Shown: positions 17,070-27,300 of the stretch, in pieces
Layout: each line of letters begins with the position of its first letter
Numbering within the stretch: position 1 is the stretch's first letter
Source: JAISDD01 sp031553935
GTDB taxonomy: Bacteria > Bacillota > Syntrophomonadia > Syntrophomonadales > Syntrophomonadaceae
DNA length: 64,000 nucleotides
Assembly (NCBI GenBank): GCA_031553935.1
Contig: JAVBKS010000034.1
Span: forward strand, 8,499 to 72,498
Direction of reading: 5' to 3'
Notes under the pieces: generated by a model
What the model was told of the DNA's origin: nothing
The model's input: the letters and a program-made list of their open reading frames with translations, nothing else
Databases searched by the model: none
Position numbers and translations under genes: made by a program

Positions 17070-18212
17070 TTAATCTACCATTATCAATGAATCGACCAAA
17101 CCAGGTGTTGTCGTTATACCCAGGTCATTACCAATAATCACTCCTTCCATCATAAAATCGGTTTTCGCCTTAGAGAATTCCCCTATAAACTGCATGCCCT
17201 TTTCCGGACCCATAACCATTAACGCTTTGGTCATCATATCAGCCTCAGTGGAGCTTTTTGCTATCACGGTAGCCGCAACACATTTGGTTGTTGGCTTTCC
17301 TGTCTGGGGATCAAATATATGATGATATCTCTGGCCATCAATCTCGAAATACCTCTCGTAATCACCAGAGGTCACCAGTGAAGCATCAACAACCGGCAAA
17401 ACTGCAATTACTGCATTTTCGTCCTTACGCGGATGTCTAATTCCTATCTGCCAAGGCTTCCCATCCGGCTTGGAACCCACTGCATATACATTTCCTCCCG
17501 CATTAATTATGGCATGTTTTATTCCCTGTTCTTTCAGTTTTTCTACAGCTTTGTCAGTAGCATAGCCCTTAGCAATTCCGCCCAAATCCATTATCGTACC
17601 CCTGTTAACCATGATTTCATCTCCGGCAAGCGTAATACCCTTGTAATTGCCGGCTTGCAGAGCTATCGCCAGTTCATCAGCTGTTGGTATATGTTTTTTA
17701 CCCTTAATGTCCCATAAGTCACTTACCCGTCCCAAACCGATGTCAAAAGTGCCACGACTAAGATCACCAAATTCTAAGGCCCTACTAACCATGGCAATTA
17801 AATCCGGTGATACTTTCACCCAAGAACCGGGCGAATTATTGATTCTGTATACGTCGCTGCCGCTGGGATCCTGCAAGTTTCGGGCTGCAAATCTATCGGC
17901 TAGAATATCAATGCGGTTGTATTCAGCTTCAACCGCTTGCCTTGATTTTTCTGCCTGTTCGGGCGATTCGGCATAAATTATCAAAGTGATTACAGTATCA
18001 AGCGCAAAGAAATTGGTTCTATACTCAGACAGATCGGCAGCACTTACGTTAGGATTAAGTGTATTGCGTTCACTAATTGAATGGCCGCCATTTTGGCAAG
18101 CATTTACGAAAGGAAGAAATAATATAAGAGCAATGATGATCTTGGCAGATGATTTGGTTTTACGTAACTTTTCTGAACTTGATCCTAAAAAATACAAAAC
18201 ACATTTCCCCAT
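17070..18212 (-). CDS. apbE: FAD:protein FMN transferase (ApbE), lipoprotein
   Basis: This 380-residue ApbE transfers FMN from FAD to a threonine of exported target proteins. Family motifs are clear: DTVITLIIYAESPEQAE near the start, DLGGIAKGYATDKAVEKL, NAGGNVYAVG, the conserved TSGDYERYFEIDGQRYHHIFDPQTGKP region (split here at the IDG turn) and EADMMTKALMV. A lipobox (VNAC, Cys39) after a hydrophobic stretch places it outside the membrane, as for other Gram-positive ApbE proteins. The n-region before the hydrophobic core is long and no strong Shine-Dalgarno is seen, so the true start could be slightly downstream. It lies 70 bp upstream of the giant S-layer gene, whose GAT motif is its likely substrate, and is preceded by a structured leader. 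Confidence 0.93.
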   Translation of the reverse strand: MGKCVLYFLGSSSEKLRKTKSSAKIIIALILFLPFVNACQNGGHSISERNTLNPNVSAADLSEYRTNFFALDTVITLIIYAESPEQAEKSRQAVEAEYNRIDILADRFAARNLQDPSGSDVYRINNSPGSWVKVSPDLIAMVSRALEFGDLSRGTFDIGLGRVSDLWDIKGKKHIPTADELAIALQAGNYKGITLAGDEIMVNRGTIMDLGGIAKGYATDKAVEKLKEQGIKHAIINAGGNVYAVGSKPDGKPWQIGIRHPRKDENAVIAVLPVVDASLVTSGDYERYFEIDGQRYHHIFDPQTGKPTTKCVAATVIAKSSTEADMMTKALMVMGPEKGMQFIGEFSKAKTDFMMEGVIIGNDLGITTTPGLVDSLIMVD

Positions 18213-18292
18213 TTCGAAATAGATAAAAAGATCTCCGGCAATTTAAATGCTCTTCGAGCTTTCCTCGTCAGCCGAGATCAAGCCTGATAAAT

Positions 18293-18316
18293 AAAAAAAG
18301 CCTGCGCAAGCAGACT
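18293..18316 (-). terminator. Intrinsic terminator inside the apbE leader
   Basis: On the minus strand AGTCTGC-TTGC-GCAGGCT forms a 7-bp stem (one G-U) with a 4-nt loop, followed directly by seven U residues. It lies about 80 nt before the apbE start and after the structured leader, the position expected for attenuation. Confidence 0.75.
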
Positions 18317-18435
18317 TCTTCTAGGCTTCACTTGCTTTCCTTTCCAAACGGGAGGCTTATTCGTTTCCAAACAAACCCATCGGTTAGCAACCATGGCAGT
18401 GCTTTAGGTATACTAACTCGGATGCAGATAAAATT
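18293..18435 (-). promoter_or_regulatory. Structured leader with terminator upstream of apbE (candidate riboswitch/attenuator)
   Basis: On the minus strand this GC-richer block in AT-rich DNA folds into several clear elements. CCATGGTT/AACC(G)ATGG is an 8-bp hairpin with one bulge (18384-18403). TTTGTT/AACGAA is a 6-bp hairpin just after it. A purine-rich segment contains AAGCCTCCCG, GGAAAGGAAAGC and GAAGCC, and the block ends in an intrinsic terminator at 18293-18316. A TTGACA at 18477-18482 may mark the promoter, but no matching -10 is obvious. The layout (aptamer-like block, terminator, gene) suggests control of apbE and the S-layer gene. I do not recognise a known riboswitch class. Confidence 0.5.
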
Positions 18436-18652
18436 ATTAAATTATTCAATATTTTCTTTTTCTAAGTGAAAGTAAATGTCAATATTAACATAATAATATC
18501 ATAATTCCATCTATTTCGACAATAGTTGAGCAAATTTTCTGATAATTTAAAACATTTCGTGATTTCTCGATTATTACGAGCTGAGTTATAAAAATGTTTT
18601 CTAAAGCTCGAAAAAAGGCTAAACTTAATAAAACGCATTAAAGGTGATTCAT

Positions 18653-20206
18653 ATGAAAAAAATTCTAAGTATCCTATTAGCAGCACTGTTTATACTTATT
18701 TATGATCCAATAGTCTTAGGCGACATTTATATCGAAAACGGGGTCCCCACTGAAAACCCGCGCAGATATGTTTATGACGATTTTCAATTAGTAAAAAATG
18801 CCTCTTCCGGCATTAACATCATTTATGATTATCCGAAAGGTTACTCCCTATTCTATCCGGCTAACCTTGAAATAGACACTTCACTCAGCGAGATAAAAAC
18901 AGTATTGGCGAATAAGGATACTCAGATTGAAATCTATAGAGATAACTTTGCTAAGACTACGTATAATTTCAATAGTTACCATAGTATCAGTAATTATTTT
19001 CTCAATAACGGTACTGATCATAAACTGCAAGAAAACCGAACAGTAAAAATAAATGACCACACTGCTTATTTACTAAAATGGAACCGGGCGAAATTGAAAC
19101 AAATCGAAAATGACAAGAACAATTATTTAAGTTTGGAAATCGCGGTTTCCCCAACTCTAGTTTATACAATTATTGTTAAGTCAAGCCATGAAGTTGACGC
19201 CATACTTCCTTATTTAACTACTTTCAACTTAATCGAAACTCAAGGCGCACCACATAACAATACAATTTTTAAGCCGGTTGAGAAAGATTGGAATGAGGAA
19301 ACCAAGCTTTTCTTCGATGAGTATTTTTCTCCTGAGGCCAAAATAAATTGGGGCATTTACGAGCATACTGCACCGGCTAGCTTAGACTTCTTGAAACAAT
19401 TGGAAAGCAAACTCGGCCATAGATTCAGCATTTTAACCCATTATCATACTTTCCATACCCCATTTCCTATGCAGGAACTTAAGAATGCTTATGCTGAGAA
19501 GCGTATAGTAGAACTAACTCTGCAGACAATGTGGTTTAAGCGCGACAATAACAGCACCATTTATCAGATTCTAAATGGCGATTACGATGTGTATTTTAAG
19601 AATTATGCCCTGAAAGCAAAAGAATTTGGCCATCCCATTCTCTTCCGCTTCAATAATGAGATGAATGCAGAGTGGTGCTCCTATTCCAGTTATTTCACGT
19701 CTAAGGATCCGGAGCTCTTCAAAGCTATGTGGCGTCACATTTATAGTATTTTCCAAGAAAATGGCGCCGATAATGTATTGTGGATTTGGAATCCCACTGA
19801 TGTGTCTTACCCGACTTTCAAATGGAACAGTGCCCTAAACTATTTTCCCGGTAATGAGTATGTAGATATCGTAGGACTAACCGGGTACAATACCGGAACT
19901 TATTATCAAGGCGAAAACTGGCGTACTTTCAGTCAGATCTATGATCCCCTTTATACCGAATACTGTTTAGCTTTCGATTACCCCTTTATGATTACTGAAT
20001 TTGCTTCCAGCTCAGTTGGCGGCAATAAGGAGCTATGGATTGCAGATATGTTTAAACAAATCGAACGCTTCAAAAAAATCAAAGTAGCCATTTGGTTCAA
20101 TGGAGTCGATTTCGATGCTAATATGCAGCAGGCTCGCAAATACCGTTTAGATGATACCCAAGCGGTTGTCAATGCCTTCAAGGATGGATTTAAGCAGTAT
20201 AATTAG
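18653..20206 (+). CDS. Secreted glycoside hydrolase family 26-like protein
   Basis: ATG at 18653 follows AAAGGTG; 517 residues. Residues 1-21 are a signal peptide. Residues ~25-215 form an extra N-terminal domain with a PsbP/Mog1-like look (YPKGYSLFYPANLE). The C-terminal ~300 residues are GH26-like (clan GH-A, beta-mannanase or related beta-glucanase type). They contain ILFRFNNEMNAEW with the acid/base Glu336, MWRHIYSIFQENGADNVLWIWNPT, DIVGLTGYNTG, and PFMITEFASS with the nucleophile Glu449. The usual HEMN is NEMN here, so the residue before the acid/base differs. It is divergent from apbE and alone on its strand. It is probably an extracellular or wall-associated polysaccharide enzyme; the substrate is not predictable. 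Confidence 0.82.
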   Translation: MKKILSILLAALFILIYDPIVLGDIYIENGVPTENPRRYVYDDFQLVKNASSGINIIYDYPKGYSLFYPANLEIDTSLSEIKTVLANKDTQIEIYRDNFAKTTYNFNSYHSISNYFLNNGTDHKLQENRTVKINDHTAYLLKWNRAKLKQIENDKNNYLSLEIAVSPTLVYTIIVKSSHEVDAILPYLTTFNLIETQGAPHNNTIFKPVEKDWNEETKLFFDEYFSPEAKINWGIYEHTAPASLDFLKQLESKLGHRFSILTHYHTFHTPFPMQELKNAYAEKRIVELTLQTMWFKRDNNSTIYQILNGDYDVYFKNYALKAKEFGHPILFRFNNEMNAEWCSYSSYFTSKDPELFKAMWRHIYSIFQENGADNVLWIWNPTDVSYPTFKWNSALNYFPGNEYVDIVGLTGYNTGTYYQGENWRTFSQIYDPLYTEYCLAFDYPFMITEFASSSVGGNKELWIADMFKQIERFKKIKVAIWFNGVDFDANMQQARKYRLDDTQAVVNAFKDGFKQYN

Positions 20207-20285
20207 CATACGAATGAATTCGAACGCATCTAATGAGGATACATGCGCTAACTGAATAATCCATCTGTTGCTTTTGACGCTTCAA

Positions 20286-20320
20286 TAATAGAGGAAAGCT
20301 ATTTTGTCACCCCTCTATTA
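20286..20320. repeat. Inverted repeat spanning the 3' end of the RAYT transposase gene
   Basis: TAATAGAGG (20286-20294) and CCTCTATTA (20312-20320) are exact reverse complements and straddle the stop codon of the transposase at 20299. It may be a terminator stem between convergent genes or the edge of the mobile unit. Confidence 0.45.
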
Positions 20321-21087
20321 GAGGAGCTGCTCGGTGCTTTGATTAGTCCTTCAACCTTACTTCTGCTAAGGCCGGTTAAACGAACCAATTGCCTTACTGA
20401 TATATTGCCTCCAAGTAGCTTTTTAAGATATCTAGTCTGCTCTCTTTCGCCAAGCGTTTGGAACTCTTGGAGGTCATTTAGCTTACATTCCTTTTTGATT
20501 ATTCTTGCTGCAACATGATCGCCGATTCTTTTTTTCTCACTGAATTCCAAAAACAACTGCTTATTATCAGATCTATCATTTACCATTTCAATGATAGTAT
20601 CCAGGGGAATAATTTCGAATAGTTGCTCATGATCAATTATTGCAGATGTATTCTTTAGCAGACGAAAGCTGCTCCATTGAAAGTCCTCTGCTATTTTGCA
20701 TAGCTTTGCTTGTACCGGTTTTAAATAAATATATCGCAGCACTTTTGTAAAATAAGTTACATCTTCTACCGGAATGCTCTTGTAGCGGTCTTGAAATAGA
20801 TGCCCGCTGCGTTCATATTTTTGGTTGTACCAATATACGAAACGCGCTCCTAGTCTTCGAAAGGCTTGAGCAAGAGTTTCTTCTCCCTCTTTAATAAGAA
20901 GATGCACCTCATTACCTAATAGTACATAAGCATAGAGCTCAAATTTGCTTAATTTCTTACTTTCTTCCAAACAATACAGGAATCTTTCTTTATCTTCTTC
21001 ATCTTTGAATATCATCTGTTGGTTGGCAGCTCGAAGTATTACATGGTAGATTCCAGTCTCACTTTTATGGCGTGCTGCTCTTGGCAT
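20299..21087 (-). CDS. REP-associated tyrosine transposase (Y1_Tnp, IS200-like family)
   Basis: This 262-residue protein has the RAYT layout: an N-terminal catalytic domain (GIYHVILRAANQQMIF, then the HUH position, RYIYLKPVQAKLC, then SGHLFQDRYKS) and a C-terminal helix-turn-helix (SVRQLVRLTGLSRSKVEGLI). Such proteins cut single-stranded REP-type hairpins and use a tyrosine nucleophile; candidates are the tyrosines in VYWYNQKY. The first His of the HUH motif (normally NHVHLL) is Glu here (NEVHLL; GAG codon confirmed in the DNA), so metal binding may be impaired. REP-like GGGGAC-core repeats and GC-rich palindromes lie nearby. It is a single-copy gene without paired IS ends. Confidence 0.87.
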   Translation of the reverse strand: MPRAARHKSETGIYHVILRAANQQMIFKDEEDKERFLYCLEESKKLSKFELYAYVLLGNEVHLLIKEGEETLAQAFRRLGARFVYWYNQKYERSGHLFQDRYKSIPVEDVTYFTKVLRYIYLKPVQAKLCKIAEDFQWSSFRLLKNTSAIIDHEQLFEIIPLDTIIEMVNDRSDNKQLFLEFSEKKRIGDHVAARIIKKECKLNDLQEFQTLGEREQTRYLKKLLGGNISVRQLVRLTGLSRSKVEGLIKAPSSSSNRGVTK

Positions 21088-21145
21088 AGTTACACTCCCT
21101 AAATTTTTTCACTATTTTAGCATTGTGAGCCAGTTATAGCAAGCT

Positions 21146-21163
21146 CCAAGAACCGTCCCCTTA
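21146..21163. repeat. GTCCCC-core REP-like sequence beside the RAYT gene
   Basis: CCAAGAACCGTCCCCTTA lies 60 bp upstream of the transposase start. The AACCGTCCCCTT core is the same family as the hairpin loop at 9281 and the GGGGAC motifs of the left island, seen in opposite orientation. Confidence 0.5.
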
Positions 21164-21200
21164 GAGAGCTATTCCCTCTTCGAAGCAGGAGCCCACTCTG

Positions 21201-21262
21201 TCGCTTCGCGCCACCTCCCTCGGAGAACTCCCTCCGTCGCTTCGCGCCACCTCCCTCGGAGA
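21201..21262. repeat. Tandem palindromic CTCCCTC repeats
   Basis: The 26-nt unit beginning TCGCTTCGCGCCACCTCCC occurs twice, at 21201-21226 and 21237-21262. The second copy runs into CCTCCCTC-GGA-GAGGGAGG, a perfect 8-bp hairpin with a 3-nt loop ending at 21269. The GC-rich, hairpin-forming units next to a RAYT gene look like its REP/BIME substrates. Confidence 0.6.
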
Positions 21263-21270
21263 GGGAGGCA

Positions 21271-21297
21271 AAAAAAAGGTCCCCCTCGGAGGGGGAC
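21271..21297. terminator. Bidirectional hairpin terminator after the second giant SLH gene
   Basis: GTCCCCCT-CGG-AGGGGGAC (21279-21297) is a perfect 8-bp stem. On the minus strand it is followed by CC and a run of eight U from the A-run at 21271-21278; on the plus strand it is followed by five T. It lies immediately past the stop at 21309. Confidence 0.85.
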
Positions 21298-21308
21298 TTT
21301 TTCGCTTT

Positions 21309-24300
21309 TTATCTGAGTCCTAGAGTTTTTTCAATTATTATTACTGCTTCCGCCCGAGTGGTTGTATCTTTAGGTGCAAAAATGTTTCCGGGTTTACCGC
21401 TAATAATTTTATACTTAATTCCTTTGCGTACATCTTCTCTTGCCCAATCAGCAATATCCGCGCTGTCATTGAAACTCATTTCGATATATTCTTGCGTTAC
21501 CATCTCCGGAATCCCCAATTGGTCACATAGACGAATGATGATGCTGATTGCCTGTTCTCTGGTAATCATGGCATCGGGGCCAAAGGTATTTTCGTCCATA
21601 CCAGCTACGATTTTCATGGAGGCTAGCACTTCAATATTGTTTCTGGCCCAATGGTTTTCAACATCCTTAAATGTGATTACAGGCATATCTTGTGGTAATT
21701 CCAAGCCAAATGCCAACTTCAGCATAGTGCAGAACTCAGCTCTGGTAACCGGGCTATCCGGATAAAACCAGCCTTCGGTTTTACCTTTTACCCAGCCTGA
21801 ATTATTGGCAGCAATAATACTGGCCCTGGCCCAGTGCTCATCGATATCACTGTATGGCGATAGGTCCGCAAGTGGTATGTCTTTTTCATCTTCCTGAACA
21901 TTTTCATTCCACTGCGCATATACTCTGATACTGCTGTTCACTTCACTAGCGCTGGTAAACTCTTCTCCGCTGCCATCAGCTTTGGTATTCCACTCTTTGA
22001 AAGTAAACCCTTCCCGAACAGGAACCGTCGGGAAAACGATGCTTTGCCCTAAGCTATAACTAATATTAGTATAGCTGCCACTGCCATCATTCATGTCAAA
22101 AGTAATTATATGATTGCGTGAATTCGAGCTGCTGCCACCACCGCCGCCACCGCCGCTGTAACTGAACTCGGCTTGAATGGTATGATTAGCCCTCACATTG
22201 CTGAAAGTATAACTCTCCAGCGCGCCTTTGTTCTCACCGTCAACGATTACGCTCTTAATTGCGTAGTTAGCTGAAGGTGCTATGGCAAAGCTTTTGCTTT
22301 CGCCTGATAGTACTTCAACATTGCCACTGGGCGTTATGCTTCCGCCGCTACCGCTGCTTGCCTGTATGGTAAAAGCAGGCACCGGATTATTTATGGTCGC
22401 GGTAGTGCCTACGACCGTGTTTTGATTAAGCATATCAGTTATATGCAGGCTTAGTTCATATTCACCCGATGGAATCTGATGACTCATAGCAGTTGGATAA
22501 CTCTTGCCCTCAAAAGTTTCTAGCACATATTTAATCGGGTCATTGCTGCCCACCTTTTTATAGCCCAATGAAACTTGGCGAATCCCGGAATACTTTTGAT
22601 CATAGTTCCAAGCTGCTTGGTCATCACTGACTGTAAAGCCTGATATTGCAGGTTTTCCTGATATGGTACGCTTAGGTGCTTCTTCATCCACATCAGTACG
22701 GATTGGTTCATTGTAGTCGAAAATGATTTGTGCAACTGGAGCAAAGGTAGTTCCCGGGACCAAATCCGAACGTACTCTTACAGTAAAATTCAAGAATCCT
22801 TCTCCCTCGGGAGCGATTACATTGGGCGGCAAAATAATATCTTGAAACACCCAGATCAAATCACCATCCGCATTGGGAACTGTTACCACCGCCGGTTTGC
22901 CGTTCTGGTCAACAAAAGAGGTGGATGCTATTGCTAAGCTCTCTAGATCCCATACTTCGCTCAGTTTAAATCCATTTTGCTGCTCGGGAAGCACGATGCG
23001 GATATCACGAGCAGGCATGACCGCCTCAGCTTTGTTTTCGAATACAATTGATATCCTAAGTTCTTTGCCCGGCAAAATCCATTTTTCTTCACCGGGAGCT
23101 TCCGGAGTAATCCTAAGCGCATTCGGGTCTTCTGCAGTTCCGGTACCGCCGCCGCTGTTTCTTGGCTTATTAGTACAAGTATCCACATTAACCGGATAAG
23201 GGATTTCGGGAATATCTCCTAGCCCAACTAGGGCTTCCCACCAATTACCTTGAATATTGTTTTCTTCCCGGTACATCCGAATGTCATTGCTTAGCAGAAG
23301 TGCTTCTGCCAGGGCCTGCTTTGCTTCCGGGCTGGAATTATAGTTGAATCCGGTCTGATCATCCAGGGGACGGCCTTCATAGATATTCATATATCCCCCT
23401 AGAATATCTCTGGTTTTTATTAATCCTCCGGCTCCGCCTCCAGCAGCACCCCAAACCATGTCCAAATAGTCGACTATGAAATTGACTTTCTGCTTTTGAT
23501 CAGCATTTTGCAAACCTGCCATCTGCATTTGGCCGTCTAGGGCTTTAGTAACACTTTCAATCTGGTCATTTTTGATTTTAGTATAAGCAAGCTTTGAATA
23601 CTCGTGGCTTTTTTCCAAAGTAGCAAAGGCAAATGCTGTAACCGGATGATATTCCGCCAATTTTCCGATTCCGTACTTTTTGACCGCGTTTTGGGGGTCG
23701 AAAAGATTATCGGATTTGCACTCCGGAGCATCAGCTTCCGTATCTAATGCCGCTTTAAAATCCATTACCTCATTGGCGATATCTTCCACTGTGTCAGAGG
23801 AAATGCTTAATGCTTTCACCTGCCCAGCCGATGATAATGAAGCTTTTCTCAGGCCTTGATCGAGACTTACATATGGAGCTGAGGGCATACTGGCGATATA
23901 AGGCTGAATCAAGTTAGTGCCGTAATTAACGCCGAATTGACCACTGAAAAGGTAATTATAGGTATGGGGAGCTGTGATCTTAAGCATATCCTTATAGAGC
24001 TTAAGCCTTTGATCATGACTGCTTTGCTCCCAGCTGGAATCAGAGCTAACTCCCGGGAAACTATAAATGGGCACATGTACCATTTCTTCCGCATCATTTT
24101 CCTCATAATTGTACAAATACAGCGGAGCTATATCCCGAGCATTATTCATAGTCTCGATGTATTTATCCCATAGGTGCCGGTATTGTTCGGAATTAAGTTC
24201 ACCACTTAATCCCAGGCTTTGCCATTGCTCTTCCGTAAACATCGCACTTACGCTTTCACCGCTGAACACTACTCGGGGCTGATTACCCCAGACCCACTTG

Positions 24301-27300
24301 GCGCTGCTCTTCCAAGCAATGTCGGAGCTGGAACCGGCCTTTACTTTGACAACCGCTACAACCGCGTAAGCATCTTGCTCATTATCTGCTCCTTTATCTT
24401 GGATAACATAACTGGCTTCAACTGGACTTATTAGTTGGGGACGACGCTCTTTTAAGTCGGCTAGTCCGGTTTCAATATCGTATTCATATGATCCGGCTAA
24501 ACGGCCGGGATGAGCAAAATATACCAAGGCATAGCCGTCCTGCACCCCATCGTTATAAATCCTCCAGATAGAAGTGTTGCTACGGGCATTTGCCATAGTA
24601 GGACTCAGTACTTTTTCGGAACGCATTAGCGGAACTGGGGGTGCTAAAGCCACCTGCTGGCCGCAGGCCTGCCCATTTACCAAGACATCGTATAATCCGG
24701 CTTTATACAGAGCAGTTGTTGTTGCTAGAGCTGTCCCGTTCTCAAATTCCGTTTTGCAGGGAACCTGCAGATTACCTGCTTGCAAGCCAATATTTCCATT
24801 CTTATAAGGATAGAAACTGAAGCTGCCGTCGGCATTATAAAAGCCACTCCAGGCCTTGCTAGGAACATCAGCTTGATTCACTGAAATCGGCAAGCTTTGA
24901 TTAGCATAGACATAGCGGCTCATATATTGTTCAGCAACGGACTGGTTATCGCGGAAGGCAATATCTAGATAAGTTTCCCCGGGACGCTTAAACTGTACCG
25001 GTACATAGAACAAAACTGTCCCTTTTTGAAGATTTGTCCCGGATTGCCGGAAGGTAATATTAATCGCATTGCTGATCCCGCTGCCGGCGACATAAATATT
25101 GCTCTGGTGATTTCCCCGCAGCAAGCCCCCCGTAAAATCATCTCTGCTAAGTGCAAGGCGGGCTGCCATAGGTGCCGATGCATACATTAAGTTAAGTGCA
25201 TTATAGGTACGAGGCTTGAAATCCAGGGCTTTGGTGTCCCAGGTTACCGTCATGCCTAAAGAGTTCGCGATAAGCTCATCAGAGTCTAAAATCACCGGTA
25301 TATATGCTATTTCTCCCACTTGAGCTGAAATTTCTGCTCCCGCGCTGCCGTCATCTAAGATTGCTCTCGGGGTACCGGTTTTGAGTTTAAGTGGGGTAAG
25401 GCCCTCAATCTTAGTTTGAACAATATTAAAAATACTGATTCCGGAGCTACAAACTAACCAAGGTCTGCTAACACCCATTATTCGCGCTCCCGGCGCTTTT
25501 TTGAAACGCACTCTTACATCGTAAATCTTGTCTTTATTAAGCTGTCCCTCATTTAATTCAGCTGACAGTGTTGATCCGCTGCTGTCAAATGATGCTATTA
25601 TTTGTCCAGCGTCCATGACCGTGATCTCCAAAGAATCTCCAGCTGTTATGCTCAAAGGCTTTAAACTGGGAACCCCATTAAGGATATTGAGGTCTCCCTG
25701 CAGATATAGCCCTTGTTTTCCCTCTCCGCCAGATTTCATCTGCATGGTGTATTCCAGATAAGTATCTCCATCCCATAGTATGTTCATATTATGGAACGGG
25801 GCGAAATATTTATCATAAGAACTTAGATTATGTCCATGTATATCGAAGCCTACATTATATCCAGGCTCTAAGATACTGCTTTGATAGCGGTACCCAGCTG
25901 CTGTTAACCGCTGCTGCAAAATCTCACCTAGTGCAAATGGGCAAACAAAAGTGCCGTCCGAGTTGCGCCCGGAATAAAAACTGCTATCAAAACTATACGG
26001 ATCGGATGCGTAATAATTAATAGTGCTTAGCCTAAAATAGCAGGGATACAGACTCTGACCGCTAATAGTTTCAATTGCTCCTTCACCATTAGCCTCGGTG
26101 CTCAGATGACATGTTAAGCGGCCGTAATAGTATCTATTCTCCCATTTGATCCCAGCCGGCAAATGAGTGCGCATTACTATTGGAAAGCTTCCAAGAGTGC
26201 TAATTCTCCCGTCGGAAGGCAGCCCTACCAGATCAAGCAGATAATTGGGTTTGAAAATAGGTATTTGGGCAAAGTCTTCCTGTTTATAGGAAAAATAGAC
26301 TTTATCCACTCCATAGCGGCCGTTTAAACCACTGTTTAAAGTAATAACTGCCTTGTCGAAACCAGTATTGCCATTGGAAAAAATAAGTGTAGACATATCT
26401 AAAGGTCCGGTTGCCATATCGACGCTTTTATAGGTTTTGCTAGTATTGTTTTCTCCATTATATATGGAGACCTTTAAAGTATCGTCAGCATCTAAGCAGA
26501 TTGCATGACCGTCATTCCCAGTCAAAAATAATGGTGCTGTTTCTTTGCCTTCCACTAATTTAGTTGCTGTTATCTCTACCTGAGCATAATCGAAACCACT
26601 GCCGGCAGTTAATGAATCCTCACCTAGACCCTGCCAGGCAATGCCAGGTTCTTCTTCCGTTTGACTGATACCAGGTAAAATGAAATCATAAGCCGGTATC
26701 AGGTCCTCTCCACTGCTGCTAAAAAGCAGTGTACCTTGCTCCGAATAGTTTTGTGCTTTGACCTTGATGCTTATGGCTTCACCAATAGTATCTCCACCGG
26801 GTTCGGTCAATTGTAAGCTGAAATGATCACTGCCGCCATTGAAGACAGCTTTTTCCACGCTTATATCAGCTTGAGCATATAATGGATAGGTACTTGATTG
26901 TCTGCCCTTATGATTAGCAGTGACCGGCAGCTCATGGGTTCCATCAGGAAATTTAAGGTTATCGCTTGCTTTGATGATCAATGGAATACTGGGCAGAGGA
27001 TCACCTTGATTCCCGCTCCAGCCTTTATACTCAGCAGTTATTACCAAGGTGAATTTTTCCACTTGTCCACTGGTTTGATCAAAGGTCAGGGTTTCACCTG
27101 AAGTGGTAATATATGCGTTTTCCACCTTTACGAATCGGCCGGACATCATTTCAATATTTCCGGCTATTCCGTCCATAGTGGCATTGAAGTATAAAAAATC
27201 TCCATGTTCGGGATTAACTTGTCCCGGAAACACGATCTCATAATCGGTATCAGCTAATAGATTTTTGTTCTCACTATAAATGTATTCGCATTTTATTTCC

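Noticed and set aside
18293..18435. Possible c-di-GMP-I (GEMM) riboswitch upstream of apbE
   Set aside because: Only a short 3'-like stretch resembles it; the diagnostic 5' half (GGCAAACC..GACGCAAAGCC) is absent, so I report a leader of unknown class instead.
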